From Isoetes taiwanensis (taxonomy: Eukaryota; Streptophyta; Lycopodiopsida; Isoetales; Isoetaceae): 64,000 bases of DNA. Shown here one piece after another: positions 35,962 to 46,545 of this stretch. The stretch is from the NCBI GenBank assembly GCA_021234155.1, contig JAJEKV010000004.1:17917310-17981309 (forward strand). The letters run 5' to 3'. Each line of letters opens with the position of its first letter. Position 1 is the stretch's first letter. Below the pieces are notes generated by a model. The model did no database searches, was not told the DNA's origin, and saw nothing but the letters and a program-made list of their open reading frames with translations. Made by a program: the position numbers and the translations under genes.

Positions 35962-38232
35962 ATGCGAAATCAGAATCTGCATATGGATTTGATGGATCTT
36001 CAAAGGTTCTTTGAGGTATTTAAGAAGAAAATGCAGGATACTCAAAACAATGTTTTGTGTATTGAAAAGGAACTTCAAGATACTCTTGAGCATTTTAGAA
36101 ATACAAGGAAGAAGGGCATTGTAAATAAAAGTGATATACCAATGCTGAAGTCTGATCTTGAAAAAGAATTTCGAGAACATATAAAACAACATAAAGCTGC
36201 TGGCAATAGTGCATCGTGCAGTAAACATGAGATAAGGGTTGAGAACAACGAGCTTGTTCATCATTTAAACTCGCTAGGCATGGATTCATTTCTAGAGGAA
36301 ATTGAAAACAAGTTCTTGGTGGCAGAGGGAGAGATTTCATGTGTGACAGAGAAAATTGTGGGACTCCAGGTGGAGCTCCAAAGGTCGTGGGATGCATTAA
36401 CAAGAACGGAAATGGAATTTAGAGAAAGAAATGCTGATTATGAAAAGGATCGCAAAGTAATAGAAGATATAATACATAAGCTGAGGGTACAACAATCATT
36501 GGGCTTCCATAATACTAAATTCTTGAGAGATGTAGAAGAGTTTAAGAAAATAAAACAGAGTTTGCTTTTTGTAGGGGATCAGTTATCACAGAAAAATGTT
36601 CTTCTGAAAATGCTTAGCAATTCTTATGGACAATTACGACTTATTTTTGATGAGAAAAAAAAGAATATGGAAGTACTGAAACAAGGAGTCATGAGAAATT
36701 TACAATCTATTGTTCTAAAGGTAGTAGAGGCTGAAGTGAAAGTCAATTCTCTGAAAGCTGAGGCAGAAAACACGAATACTCTTTTAGAAAGGGTACAAAA
36801 TTGGTGTGAGTCAGCACGTCAAGAGACAAGTGAACAGTGGGAAGTTTTAAAAAAGGTCCATTCCGAGTTTACATCAGATTTTAGGTTGTCATGTTTTGTT
36901 GACTTGTACAATAGATTGCAACTGCTTAAAAAGAAGTTTCTCAAGTGGGCGCACAATTCACAAGTTTTTCCAGAAGAAAGGCCCAGTGAAGAAAGGCCCA
37001 GAGAGCCAAATGACCACGTATTGGATGAACCTAAAGCTCAAAATGTCAATACTCCAATGCCTGCTAGTGAGGTTCAAGTTGGTATAATGGAAGGTCCTTG
37101 TGATAATTATGAAATGGGTGAGGTCATGTCTAATTATGATGATGCTAAACAAATAGTAGAGTTTTCTGCTGAATTACCTGATAGAGAGCAGCATCAGTTG
37201 ATAGATGGGACAAATGCCAGTTTTAAGCTAGATCATGAGAAGAAGTTGATGAAAAATCAAGACCTTTGTTGGCAGACAGATACGGGTACTAGAGACTCTA
37301 TAGATAGAGATAAGAAGATTGCACAAACAACTGACAAGGAGAAGTCCTTTTTGGAAAGGAAAAGGATTTTCTTGGCTGGATTGAAGGAAACATTTGTAAA
37401 GTTACATTTGAGGGAATCATCTTATCGTGTGATAGATGAAAGATTACACAAGGCAAAAGTGCTACTTGAGCAAGTAAAAGAACATGCATCAGGAAAGTTG
37501 AAAGGCCAAATTAAGCAGGCTTATACAGAATTGGTTACTGCAATAGAGACTATAGAGTCTATAAAATCATTTTCCCATAGTGATATCATAGTGGCCGGGG
37601 GTGATAATGGACATGGACAGTCGGAGCACATGGTGCAGATTGCCTTGGAGAAGGGAAAAAAGCAACATAACTCTCTCTGCTTGCAGGCCGAGTATGGGGA
37701 AAGCCTGCTTGCCTTTGAAAAATTGGAAGTCGGAAAGCTAACAAAAGAAGTCCATGCATTGACAGAGACTCTTCAAAGGGAGGTGAACATTCTAAAGGAC
37801 TCTCATGCTGCAGCCATGATGAATAAGAATGAGGAAATCAAACATTTGACAGAGCAACTGCATGAATTGAGTATGACGAATGAAATTAAGAATTCGGAAC
37901 AGCAGCATGGCAATAATTGTATACCTGATGCCAGCCAAGTTTGTGAGGAAAACAAAGTTTTAGAAGTGAAACTAAAGAAATTTGAAGATGCATTTAATGA
38001 TGCTCAACATAAGCTTGAGGAGACAAGTTTAGAAAGGGATTTATTGCGAACTAAACTCGAGAGAAAATTATGTAATGTGGTTCAACTACAGAATGAAAAC
38101 TCCTCTCTTTTGAATGAGAAAGTTGCTCTTGAAGCATCTGCAAAGGCCTTACAAGAAAAGCTCTTTGGCTTTGTCAAAAGGTTTTCTGAACAAAGAATTT
38201 GGTTTGCAAGAAGGGTCTTGGCTTCTAGTTGA
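35962..38232 (+). CDS. coiled-coil protein, 756 codons, function unknown
   Basis: A continuous ATG-to-TGA frame of 756 codons, far longer than anything else undamaged here. The sequence is highly charged and rich in Glu, Lys, Leu and Gln. It has predicted-looking coiled coils at about residues 1-75, 100-290, 460-560 and 590-740, separated by an acidic, Pro/Glu-rich linker (about residues 335-450) with EERPSEERPREP. It ends KALQEKLFGFVKRFSEQRIW and eight more residues. No motor, nucleotide-binding or membrane motif is visible. The build is like tails of plant kinesins or other cytoskeletal or nuclear-envelope scaffold proteins, but I cannot assign a family. An in-frame stop at 35914-35916 limits N-terminal extension unless a splice joins in between. 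It may be a whole intron-poor gene or the last exon of a longer one. Confidence 0.65.
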   Translation: MRNQNLHMDLMDLQRFFEVFKKKMQDTQNNVLCIEKELQDTLEHFRNTRKKGIVNKSDIPMLKSDLEKEFREHIKQHKAAGNSASCSKHEIRVENNELVHHLNSLGMDSFLEEIENKFLVAEGEISCVTEKIVGLQVELQRSWDALTRTEMEFRERNADYEKDRKVIEDIIHKLRVQQSLGFHNTKFLRDVEEFKKIKQSLLFVGDQLSQKNVLLKMLSNSYGQLRLIFDEKKKNMEVLKQGVMRNLQSIVLKVVEAEVKVNSLKAEAENTNTLLERVQNWCESARQETSEQWEVLKKVHSEFTSDFRLSCFVDLYNRLQLLKKKFLKWAHNSQVFPEERPSEERPREPNDHVLDEPKAQNVNTPMPASEVQVGIMEGPCDNYEMGEVMSNYDDAKQIVEFSAELPDREQHQLIDGTNASFKLDHEKKLMKNQDLCWQTDTGTRDSIDRDKKIAQTTDKEKSFLERKRIFLAGLKETFVKLHLRESSYRVIDERLHKAKVLLEQVKEHASGKLKGQIKQAYTELVTAIETIESIKSFSHSDIIVAGGDNGHGQSEHMVQIALEKGKKQHNSLCLQAEYGESLLAFEKLEVGKLTKEVHALTETLQREVNILKDSHAAAMMNKNEEIKHLTEQLHELSMTNEIKNSEQQHGNNCIPDASQVCEENKVLEVKLKKFEDAFNDAQHKLEETSLERDLLRTKLERKLCNVVQLQNENSSLLNEKVALEASAKALQEKLFGFVKRFSEQRIWFARRVLASS

Positions 38233-39169
38233 AATGTTTTTACTGTGCTTTAGGAAGGATTTGTTGTTCCCTGAGACATTATGATTTTCTTGTGCATAAG
38301 GGTTGCATCATTGGAAATGGGGTAGAATCATTTGTTTTTACTTGTTTCTCCGCAAATACAATGCTTTGGCAAATTTTCTAAGCTTTATAGTTGCATGCAA
38401 GTTCTAGTTTCCTTTGTGTTTGGAAGGTGGTCAACCTTAGGATGGGTGAACCAAAACATAGTTGCTCCTGTGGTAGGACTTATACTTCCATACCTAAGGT
38501 CATAGGTTCAACATCTCGTTGCAAAAGTGGCGATGATCGTTTTGAAGTTAGTTGGAGAAGGACTTGGTGGGGATGGGATCTACTTGGGGGTGTGATGGCG
38601 TCTTTGTCTATCTATTTAGCCTGCTGCATATTTGGCTCTACCCATCTATGCAAAAATTCTACTTTGTTTAGCCTCCCATTTGATACTTAGAACATTACGC
38701 CTACCTTTCACAAACTTAGCATAAAAGTTTATTCTCAATTGCTTTGCAATAAGGTTGACAAATTATGTGAGGCATATGGTTTTTGTAAAGATGGTTTTTG
38801 TAAAGGTGGCCCGAAATATAGGGGTTAGGGTTGCGGTAAATATATATAATTTTTTTTTGGCATGGTCTGAGCAAAGGGCGGCTGTTAGGAATTCGTGGTA
38901 GGCATGGTCCGACCAAGGCGGGCGACCAGATGTGGATGCCACTGTGCTGGAAGAGATGGCAGACATGTCGAGCGGCCAGATGTTGCTCCCTCTATTTTGG
39001 ATGGTGCTAGGCATGTGTGTTGCTAGAAAGGGGCCTGCAATTCTGCTGGATTTTGCATAAAGGATCGGCTGCCTGGGTTTGAGTGCAGGGTTTGGTGGCG
39101 ATGGGTAGTTCGTCTTCTCCAGCAGGTAGTCATTGAATTCAGACATGTTTCTTTGTAGGCTGGCCAGGG
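38233..39169. other. 3' flank of the coiled-coil gene and start of the HUH element
   Basis: The first few hundred bases may be the 3' untranslated region. From about 38760, GC content rises and direct repeats appear (ATGGTTTTTGTAAAG, twice). The minus frame 39227-38763 is probably a shadow of the neighbouring relic. No terminus was identified. Confidence 0.4.
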
Positions 39170-40414
39170 GTGTGTTCAAGGGCTCTGTGGATGCTGAGGG
39201 GAGGCCACCAGAGTGCTGTGGCAACATGCAGAGGTCTGTGGGAAGGATTCAAGCTGTGTGATGATGTGAATATGCACAAGAGCAATTTTCAGGAGACTCC
39301 AAGTAGCGTCCCTGATGATGCCAGGGTTCAGCAGAACCAGGAGTTTGAGTTTGTGAATTTGCCTGGGTCTTCTCTTGCTGGTAACACAGATAAGGTTGTT
39401 GGTAAGACAGATAATGGAGATGTTTCTCCTGTATTTTAGATCAACAGCAAGGTACCTGTTTTTGAAGACAGGGGGCCTGGCAAACAAGTGTTTGCTGTTA
39501 AGAAGAACTTAGCAGTGAGGAAGAGCATTATTGCGAAGCCTCCAAGAGCGTCTATTCCACACACGGATCGGCCCTCTTCCTTGGATATCAGTGTAACTGT
39601 TAGCATAGTGGGAGTGGATGTGTGGAATGCTGTGTACAACTGTGTATGTAGCTTCTTGGATGCTGAGTGCTTTGGTGGAATTGTGAGCCTAGAGAGAGGA
39701 TTTGACTTAGATCATCTTCATGTACAATGCGTATTCAGGATTGGTTGAAGAAGTACTTGGATTGGGATACACACAAACCAGCTGGTGCTGTTATTCTCTG
39801 TAAGGCCCTAAGAGACATCAAGGTGCAATGCTATGAGGGGATATTGGGCTACTGTTTAAAGGACATAGGGAAGATCAATTATAGGCATCACATGAAGGGT
39901 GTAACTGCTAAACAGATTGAACGTGGAAAAGATTTGTATGCGCTCTATGGAGCTGGTGACATTGAGAACTGTGTTACTCGTGAAAATCGTAACTTGCTTC
40001 TAAAAGCTAGGCACTTCCAGCTTTATCATGGGAGGAGACAATTGACTGCATCTTTGATTCAGACTGTTTGCTGTATGCTTCGTACAGAGAAAGAAATTTG
40101 TGCTCAGTGGTGCGTAGGTTCTTCCATCCAACACTGCCTTCATTTCCCAGCAGCGTGTAGAGGCTGCTTGGCGGTTAACTCTTAATCCCAAGTACGCCAC
40201 TCATAGTGACGTGAGGAGTGTGGTCTATGGGCTTTCTCCTGGAATAGTTCCGGTTGGGAAGGCGAGAAGGAGGTTCTGGGATGCTAAGGCAATCATTGAG
40301 GATGCTGAAGAGAGTGATGAGAATGAGGAAAGTAGAGAGGAAGCACATGATGGCCCTGCAGACACACCCTTGGCTGGCTGCCCATCTTACATCCCTCTCT
40401 CCTTCTCTGCTCAC
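39170..40414 (+). pseudogene. HUH (Rep-type) endonuclease gene, Replitron-like, decayed
   Basis: Three consecutive frames form one damaged gene. Frame 1 (39170-39748, one TAG at 39437-39439) carries SVTVSIVG, then GGIVSLERG and the metal-binding H-u-H motif HLHVQ (H codons at 39713 and 39719). Frame 2 (39727-40185) continues it after a one-base shift and carries GYCLKD, where Tyr (39850) and Lys (39859) form the catalytic Y-x-x-K motif. It then has QIERGKDLYALYGAGDIENC. Frame 3 (about 40118-40414, after another shift) has RVEAAWRLTLNPKYATHSDV. Spacing and order fit rolling-circle Rep nucleases, which nick DNA and bind its 5' end covalently. No helicase follows, as in Replitrons and unlike CRESS viruses or Helitrons. 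The first stop could instead lie in an intron, since TATTTTAG resembles an acceptor. Confidence 0.65.
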
Positions 40415-40538
40415 TAACTTAGGGTCTCTTTCCTTTACTTATATACATATTTCTTCGTTTTCATGTAGGCACGATCAAAGAGGTTAGCAATGCTATGGCT
40501 GTGTAGATAGAGATGTTGTTTTTAGCCCACTTGTAAAT

Positions 40539-40844
40539 ATGGACAGTGACTCCGATGAAGAACTCGAGAAGTGTGGTCATGGTGCAGGTGAGAACAAGTC
40601 TGAGTATTTTCACCTTCACGTTGACATGGGCTTGGTATCAAAGGAGACGATGATGAGCATTAGGAAGTGTAAAACTGCTATGTGCAACACCATTCAACGC
40701 TTGGAGGAAGCTTTGCACTGTCTAGATATGGAAGATTTGGAGGTTTCTTTGAAGCAACGCAGGGTCTTCCGTAGTTACATGAACTTGATGCGTGCTCTCT
40801 TCATAAGGCACAATAACGCACTGGAACATCTTGGGAGGCTGTAA
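40539..40844 (+). pseudogene. C-terminal exon of the HUH element or a small second frame
   Basis: A 101-codon ATG frame starting MDSDSDEELEKCG and ending in a helical part (TIQRLEEALHCLDMEDLEVS). The gap from the previous frame contains TTTTCATGTAG, a good splice acceptor, so it could be a downstream exon of the Rep-like gene. It has no recognised domain. It could also be an unrelated small protein carried by the element. Confidence 0.35.
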
Positions 40845-40849
40845 GAAAT

Positions 40850-41660
40850 AAAATATTTTACATCATTAAGAGTACATGATTTCTCCTTTTGGATGGGTAA
40901 TGCATGGGCTAGAGAGATTTTGGCCTATAGTTGTTCAAGGCAGCAAGTGCCTTGCTGAGAAAATCTTTGGGCTGGAATCTCAATGGTCTATATTACCTTA
41001 CGTGTTAAACAAGTGGTTCAAATTTCTAGTAAGATATTTCTTTTAACCTATTGTCAAGCTTAGAAAGGATATTTTATGCAAAAAAAAAAGAAGGAAAGAG
41101 CATAAGGGAAGGCACTTGATCCATTAGATGACACCGTAGTCCGAAGCCATAGGTTAACAGTAGGATTTAAGTGCAAGGCGCACGGAAAAGTTGCGTCCTT
41201 TAATATTTTACTATACATTTTAGGGGATCATGGTGATGTTGCTCTCCAAAAAGGGGTGCTTCTACGCATTGTAAAACATGTGGAAGTTAGCAATGATTTG
41301 TACAAATGTGTATTTTTATAATGTCAATAATATGCTCCATATCAGAGGTAATCAAGTTCTAGATCATTAATAAATGTGTAACCAAAATGGAATAACATAA
41401 TCAAGCAAACGATGCAAACCATTAGCTAGCTTATTTGTACTTGCCAAATGTCATGTGGCTTGCTTTCTAAAATTATTATTTTAGGTCCATAAACAATGGA
41501 GGAAATAAATTGCATATTTCTAGAATAGAACATGTGTGATCAAATGAGCAAATAGCCAATTACTTTATCTTATCTTAACATATCTAATTCTTTTGGGATG
41601 ATGTAGTACAATATTATTTGATGCTTGCTCTTTAAATGGAATGGTGCATACAGATGCACA
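40850..41660. other. no assignable gene
   Basis: AT-rich sequence without long frames. Confidence 0.5.
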
Positions 41661-41663
41661 ACA

Positions 41664-42690
41664 AGGATCACAATTGCCTCAAAAAGTACTTAGACATATG
41701 CTTCTTTGGTAACCTTTAAGATGACAGTGTGTTCGAGCTAGTAAAGCATCACACTGCAAAAACCAAATTAAGCCTATGCTTGTCATGGTTCCACTGCGGT
41801 ACTAGTTAACACAATTACCCATGAAGAAATGTAGGAAAAATGTATTCATTCACGGTGCACACTGCTTCAGAATTGAGGCAGATAGATGGGTCCATGGAAG
41901 AGCGAGAAAACGGGGTCTGCCAATGTTGCCGACTGTGAGTCATTGAAGATGAGTGTCACACTCTTCAGAACTGCTCAACATTTGCACCTATCCAAGCACG
42001 ATATATGGGATTGGTTAACAGCTACATATGACGTTGCAATTAGCACCATATATTCAGGAGGTACTAAACATGCGAGCTCAATTGTGTCCCTCATCACTAC
42101 ACTAATATGTACAAGCAATAGCTTATCAACAAGCATATTACTGCTCAGTTTTTCCCTCGAACACCTTCTAAGGCGAGGTTTTTCTAAGAATCACAATCGC
42201 CTCAAGCAGTACATAGACATATGCTTCTTTGGTAACCTTTAAGAAGACAGTGCTTTCGAGTTGATAAAACATCATACTACAAATCTGGATTAAGCCTATG
42301 CTTGTCAGGGGTCCACTACGGTACCGATTGACACATTTTCCCATGAAGAAGCGCAAAAAGATTGCATTCATTCATACAGATGCACACTGCCTCAGAATTG
42401 AGGCAGGCATATGGGCTTGGAGTTATTGAAGATGAGTGTCACAATCTTCAGAACTGCTCAGTATTTGCACCTATCCAGGCACGATATGTGGGACTGGTTA
42501 AACCTAACCAACAGCCACACATGACATTGTACAAGCCTATAGGTCCATTAGCATCATATATTCAGGAGGAACTTAACATGTGAGCCTAATTGTGTCCCTC
42601 ATCACTACACTAATAGTACAAGTGTATAGCTTATCAGCAAGCATATTACTACTAAGTTTTTCTGGCAAAAACCATTCGAGAGGAGGTTTT
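41664..42690 (+). repeat. 524-bp tandem duplication
   Basis: TATGCTTCTTTGGTAACCTT lies at about 41697 and again 524 bp downstream. The whole unit follows in the same order in both copies: TAAGCCTATGCTTGTCA, TCAGAATTGAGGCAG, GAGTGTCACA, ATATTCAGGAGG and GCTTATCA(A/G)CAAGC. Divergence is around 10-15 percent by eye. The unit has no coding sign. Confidence 0.9.
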
Positions 42691-44426
42691 TCTAATACTG
42701 GACGATAATAGACATACTATTCTTTCCCATAGGCATATTGGCCTACGTGGATAATAAAATTCATTCAATCAATTCAAGTCTAAATGAAGACACGCGCGGG
42801 AAAAGAAAAACTACTAATAAAAGAAGAAAAAGGACTAGCAGTAAAGCATACTTGGAGTGAGGCATAAATAAAGGAAGTTGGAAGATACGGCGATGTGCAA
42901 ATGAAGAAAATTGGAGGTAGTCGAACTTTAGTTATTTTATCTCTAGCTTTAAACTTACAATTTTTTATCAAGTATGTCATTGACCATCGCTATAAAGGAA
43001 CTCAAGTTTACTTTAGAAGAAGGAATTTGAGAGGTTAGATGCATTCAAGATGAAAAGGGATATGCGAAATGGTATTCTCGTTGGTAGCACCTTAGTTCAC
43101 ATGTATATTTAGCGTGCCGATCTTGTATATGCATAAGAAACATTTCATAGGTGGTCAGCATGGACGATACTTGTCTCCCTAACCTCGTTTACACTGTGGC
43201 AATGGGGCCTCAACGCCTAAAAGCCTGCTGGCGGAAAAGAGAGCTCAGTGGCTGGCCAGATGGAATGTGCAGGAGCACAGGTGCATCCCAGTGCAAACGG
43301 AGGCAGATTGCCACACTCCCAGACAGTACCTTGACACATGCTTCATCATCAAGCTATGGGATGCCAGCACTCTTGTACAGGTCAAGACGACACATTATCA
43401 ACGCCACATAAATCATATATATATGACTCGCATTTTTTGGAATTAATTACATTTTTGGAATAGTTGTTTTTACTCCCCCCCTGTTTCATGTTAAGTCTTT
43501 GACATATTTTGACATGAGTTTAGAAATGAACAACAAATGCTCATTTCTGCTTGGGTTTGCCAATAGTCTGTTTTTGGAAATATAAACCAAAGGTGCGTTT
43601 GGAAATCTGAAATTTGTGGACTTAAAGGTGATAAACTTCCCTTAGCCACATTTGTTAATTGCTTCTGTTTACAAGAGAAAAGGTTTCGATTTTAAACCCA
43701 TTGGGCAAAATTAAATGTTGAAGGACATTATGCTAGCCCAACTCATTGGGATGTTGGCCCAACTTATTGGGACAATGCCAGTTGACAGGCATGTAGCGGA
43801 CCCAATTTTTTGGAAAAGCCTTTAGCTTTATTGGATTTTGCATGGTAAGCTAAAAGATTGGGTATATACTGGTCTATTACACATGACAATATTTTGGCCA
43901 CTAAATATTGAAGGTCGAAAAAATACATGATTTCGGGTGCAGATCCTTTTGGAAATCCAAGCACTGGCATGCAGCCACTCTTTAATGAATGTTCTAATAA
44001 ATGCAACAAGACTTGAAAGCATGTGCCACAATAGGAAACATAGAGAAGTAATATTTGAAGGGCCAAGATATGTAATATATATTTGAGCTAGAGCTAACAC
44101 CTTTGAATTATCCCAACCTAGAGTGCTCATTGGCATTTCTTGTTTGCTTTCTCAAATAGAAAGGTAGAATAGATATTGACCTCTTCAATTGTGTAACTAT
44201 AAGGAGGAGCTCTGCAAGGTGAGGGCAGACCGCATGCAAAAGAAATGGGAGGTGTACAGGGGAGCACAACAATCATTCTCGACCAATGGCCTTCTAATCC
44301 TTTGGTTGATTGTGTCTAGATATTCTACATAGCACAAATTAACATTAGAATTATCTTTTTATGCGCGTTTTGGGCTTCGATGCCTCCTTTGTTGTTTGGC
44401 TCCCATGGCTAATTTGGTTTCCATGG
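42691..44426. other. no assignable gene
   Basis: Frame 43151-43411 is a GC-richer island in AT-rich DNA. Another frame over it reads HCGNGASTPKSLLAEKRAQW and later IIKLWDAST, but no family can be supported. The rest shows nothing. Confidence 0.35.
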
Positions 44427-44546
44427 ACGTATCTACCTATCTACCTATCTATCTACCTACCTACTTCCATGAACCTTATCTACCTATCTATCTATCTATC
44501 TATCTATCTACCTACCTACTTACCTATCTATCTATTTATCTATCTT
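44427..44546 (+). repeat. (CTAT/CTAC)n tetranucleotide microsatellite
   Basis: Two runs of mixed CTAC and CTAT units with a short interruption (TTCCATGAACC) at about 44464. Confidence 0.95.
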
Positions 44547-45358
44547 AGAAAGATACTATTATGGATCTCCAGAAGAACTTTTTTGTCTTACCTTATAAAA
44601 TAGATATGCTACAAAGATGCTTTATATAAATCGCTATACCTTTGCATAATAGCTATGGATTTCTTTGACAAGTCGTAGTCCAAAAATAAAAGCAAATGCA
44701 AACTAGAAAGTTACACATCAATTTTATCTACGCGCCATGAATTAATTTGACAAATGGTTTGCCCTTGTGAACCTTGGGGATTCATGCTCTATAACTGTGT
44801 ATTTTCATCTGGCTGAATTGTTTGTATTGTATGGTTAAAGTAAAAGTGTTTGTTATGGATCCATCAAAATAATACCTTGGGGTACTTTTACAATAACGGT
44901 AATGAGCATGCACATTTCTTAGTTGGCATTGGAATCATTTGAAGAAAAAACAACCTAAGCCTTGTGTAAAAACTAACTAATCAACAATTAAAAAACCATA
45001 TGCATAGGCTTACACTATTGACCATGCCAATTTTTTTTTTTTTTTTTTGAAGGACGAAAGCCAAAAAGTTTATTAATCAGAGAAAAAGTACAAAATTTAC
45101 ATGTCTCATCTAAATGTGTAAGCACACAAAGATGCCACAGGAGCACGAGCCTGGAGCACAATGTACTTACTCCAGAATAGGAGACTAATGATAAGAATCA
45201 ATTCGAAGGTATTGAATCCAAATACGTTCCACCAGTTCTGAGTCAAGGGTGGAACACTCGTAGGCTGTCAATATCTTCTTCTGGGCCACTGTAATAACAA
45301 TGTGTGCAGATGAATAAATGCCCTGAAAGATGTGGTGTCTGCGACGCTCCCATATCGA

Positions 45359-46545
45359 CTATAAGAGCCAACCGGAGCCAAGATGAAATGCCCTTTGTTT
45401 AGCTGAAGGCCATGCATTGGGATAGGACGCCAAAAGGATGCATCGGCAGTCCAATGTACTGTTAAACAAACCTTGTAGCCAGGACCACGCTGGTTGAACC
45501 TCAGAACAATCAAAGAGACAATGCTCAAGAGTCTCAACGTCCGAAAGACAGAGCGGGCATACTGTACATATGCGAGGATCATAGCGATGTCGAAAGGCAT
45601 TAACCCGCAGGCACCTGTGGATAACCTGCCACCATAGTACAGAGACTTTAGGGTGGAGCAACCTATCCCAAAGCCATCGCCATATACGATACAAAGTGAG
45701 CTGTGGAACATGTAGGTGCCACCCATCTGGCAACTGGAAGGGTTGTGGTGCTAAAAGAAGGCGATATACTGATCTGACAAATTGCTTGCCTTTGTGAATA
45801 TTTTCATAACAGTCCCATGGCACCCTTTCAGCAACACCAACTTGCACTATAAGAGGCAAATTTTCTGCGACCTACTCCCATAGAGATACATCCCAACGAG
45901 AGAGCAGGAACTTTGCCTGAAATTCAGGCCAAGACAGTAGGCGACCGTCCTCATACCATGCTTGAATAGAGACAACACCTGCAAGAACCCATCGTCTCCG
46001 TGTGAGGGGATGAACTGAGGCTGCCAATGGAGGTGCTGAGGGGTCTGGAGGCAGTGGTGCCCACCACCACGGAGTCTCCAATAGGGTGTGGATAGAGGGG
46101 CATGGCCAGAAAAGATGTCTGACTGCCTCCCACGCTGCCAATAAGCCACGCAAAAATGGAGAAGCACTTGGAAAAAGCTGCAGAGTCTGAAATAAAGCCC
46201 AAGGTAGGACTGGTTTGACAACCTTCTTGCCTAGAGGGATACAGTGACCAAGAGCTTGCCTAAGAAGGCGTGAACCAAGAGAGTCATCCACACCATTCAG
46301 GAGTCTCCAAATGAACTTTGAAATAAGCACTTTGCTCTGCAGTAAGAAGTCCATCATACCCATACCACCTACCCATTTTGGAAGGATGCACTTCGACCAA
46401 GCCACCTTAACCACAGCACCTTCCTCAGTACCTGCCCAAATAAAGTTCCGAACTATTGCAATGAGCACTTTGATCTGTGGAGCTAGCAGTAAGGATGCCA
46501 TATAAACATGGGTACTACTAAGGACTGACTTGGCCACTGTAATGC
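45359..46545 (-). pseudogene. LINE C-terminal part: post-RT region and zinc-binding domain
   Basis: This is the continuation of the LINE polyprotein in the frame entered after the slip near 46540 (GRITVAKSVLSSTHVYMASL). It reads through KCILPKWVGGMGMMDF, a conserved post-RT stretch, to a TAG at 45872-45874. In the same frame beyond the stop comes the zinc-binding domain: VLWWQVIHRCLRVN, then CPLCLSDVETLEHCLFDC. The single stop and the frame slip are the only lesions seen here, which suggests a fairly young insertion. Confidence 0.8.

Noticed and set aside
38430-38540. A tRNA or tRNA-derived SINE
   Set aside because: GGTTCAACATC resembles a B box and the spacing is suggestive, but no cloverleaf can be formed and there is no poly(A) end.
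43151-43411. A WD40-repeat exon (IIKLWDAST)
   Set aside because: The motif is only nine residues long and the remaining frame does not fit a WD40 blade.
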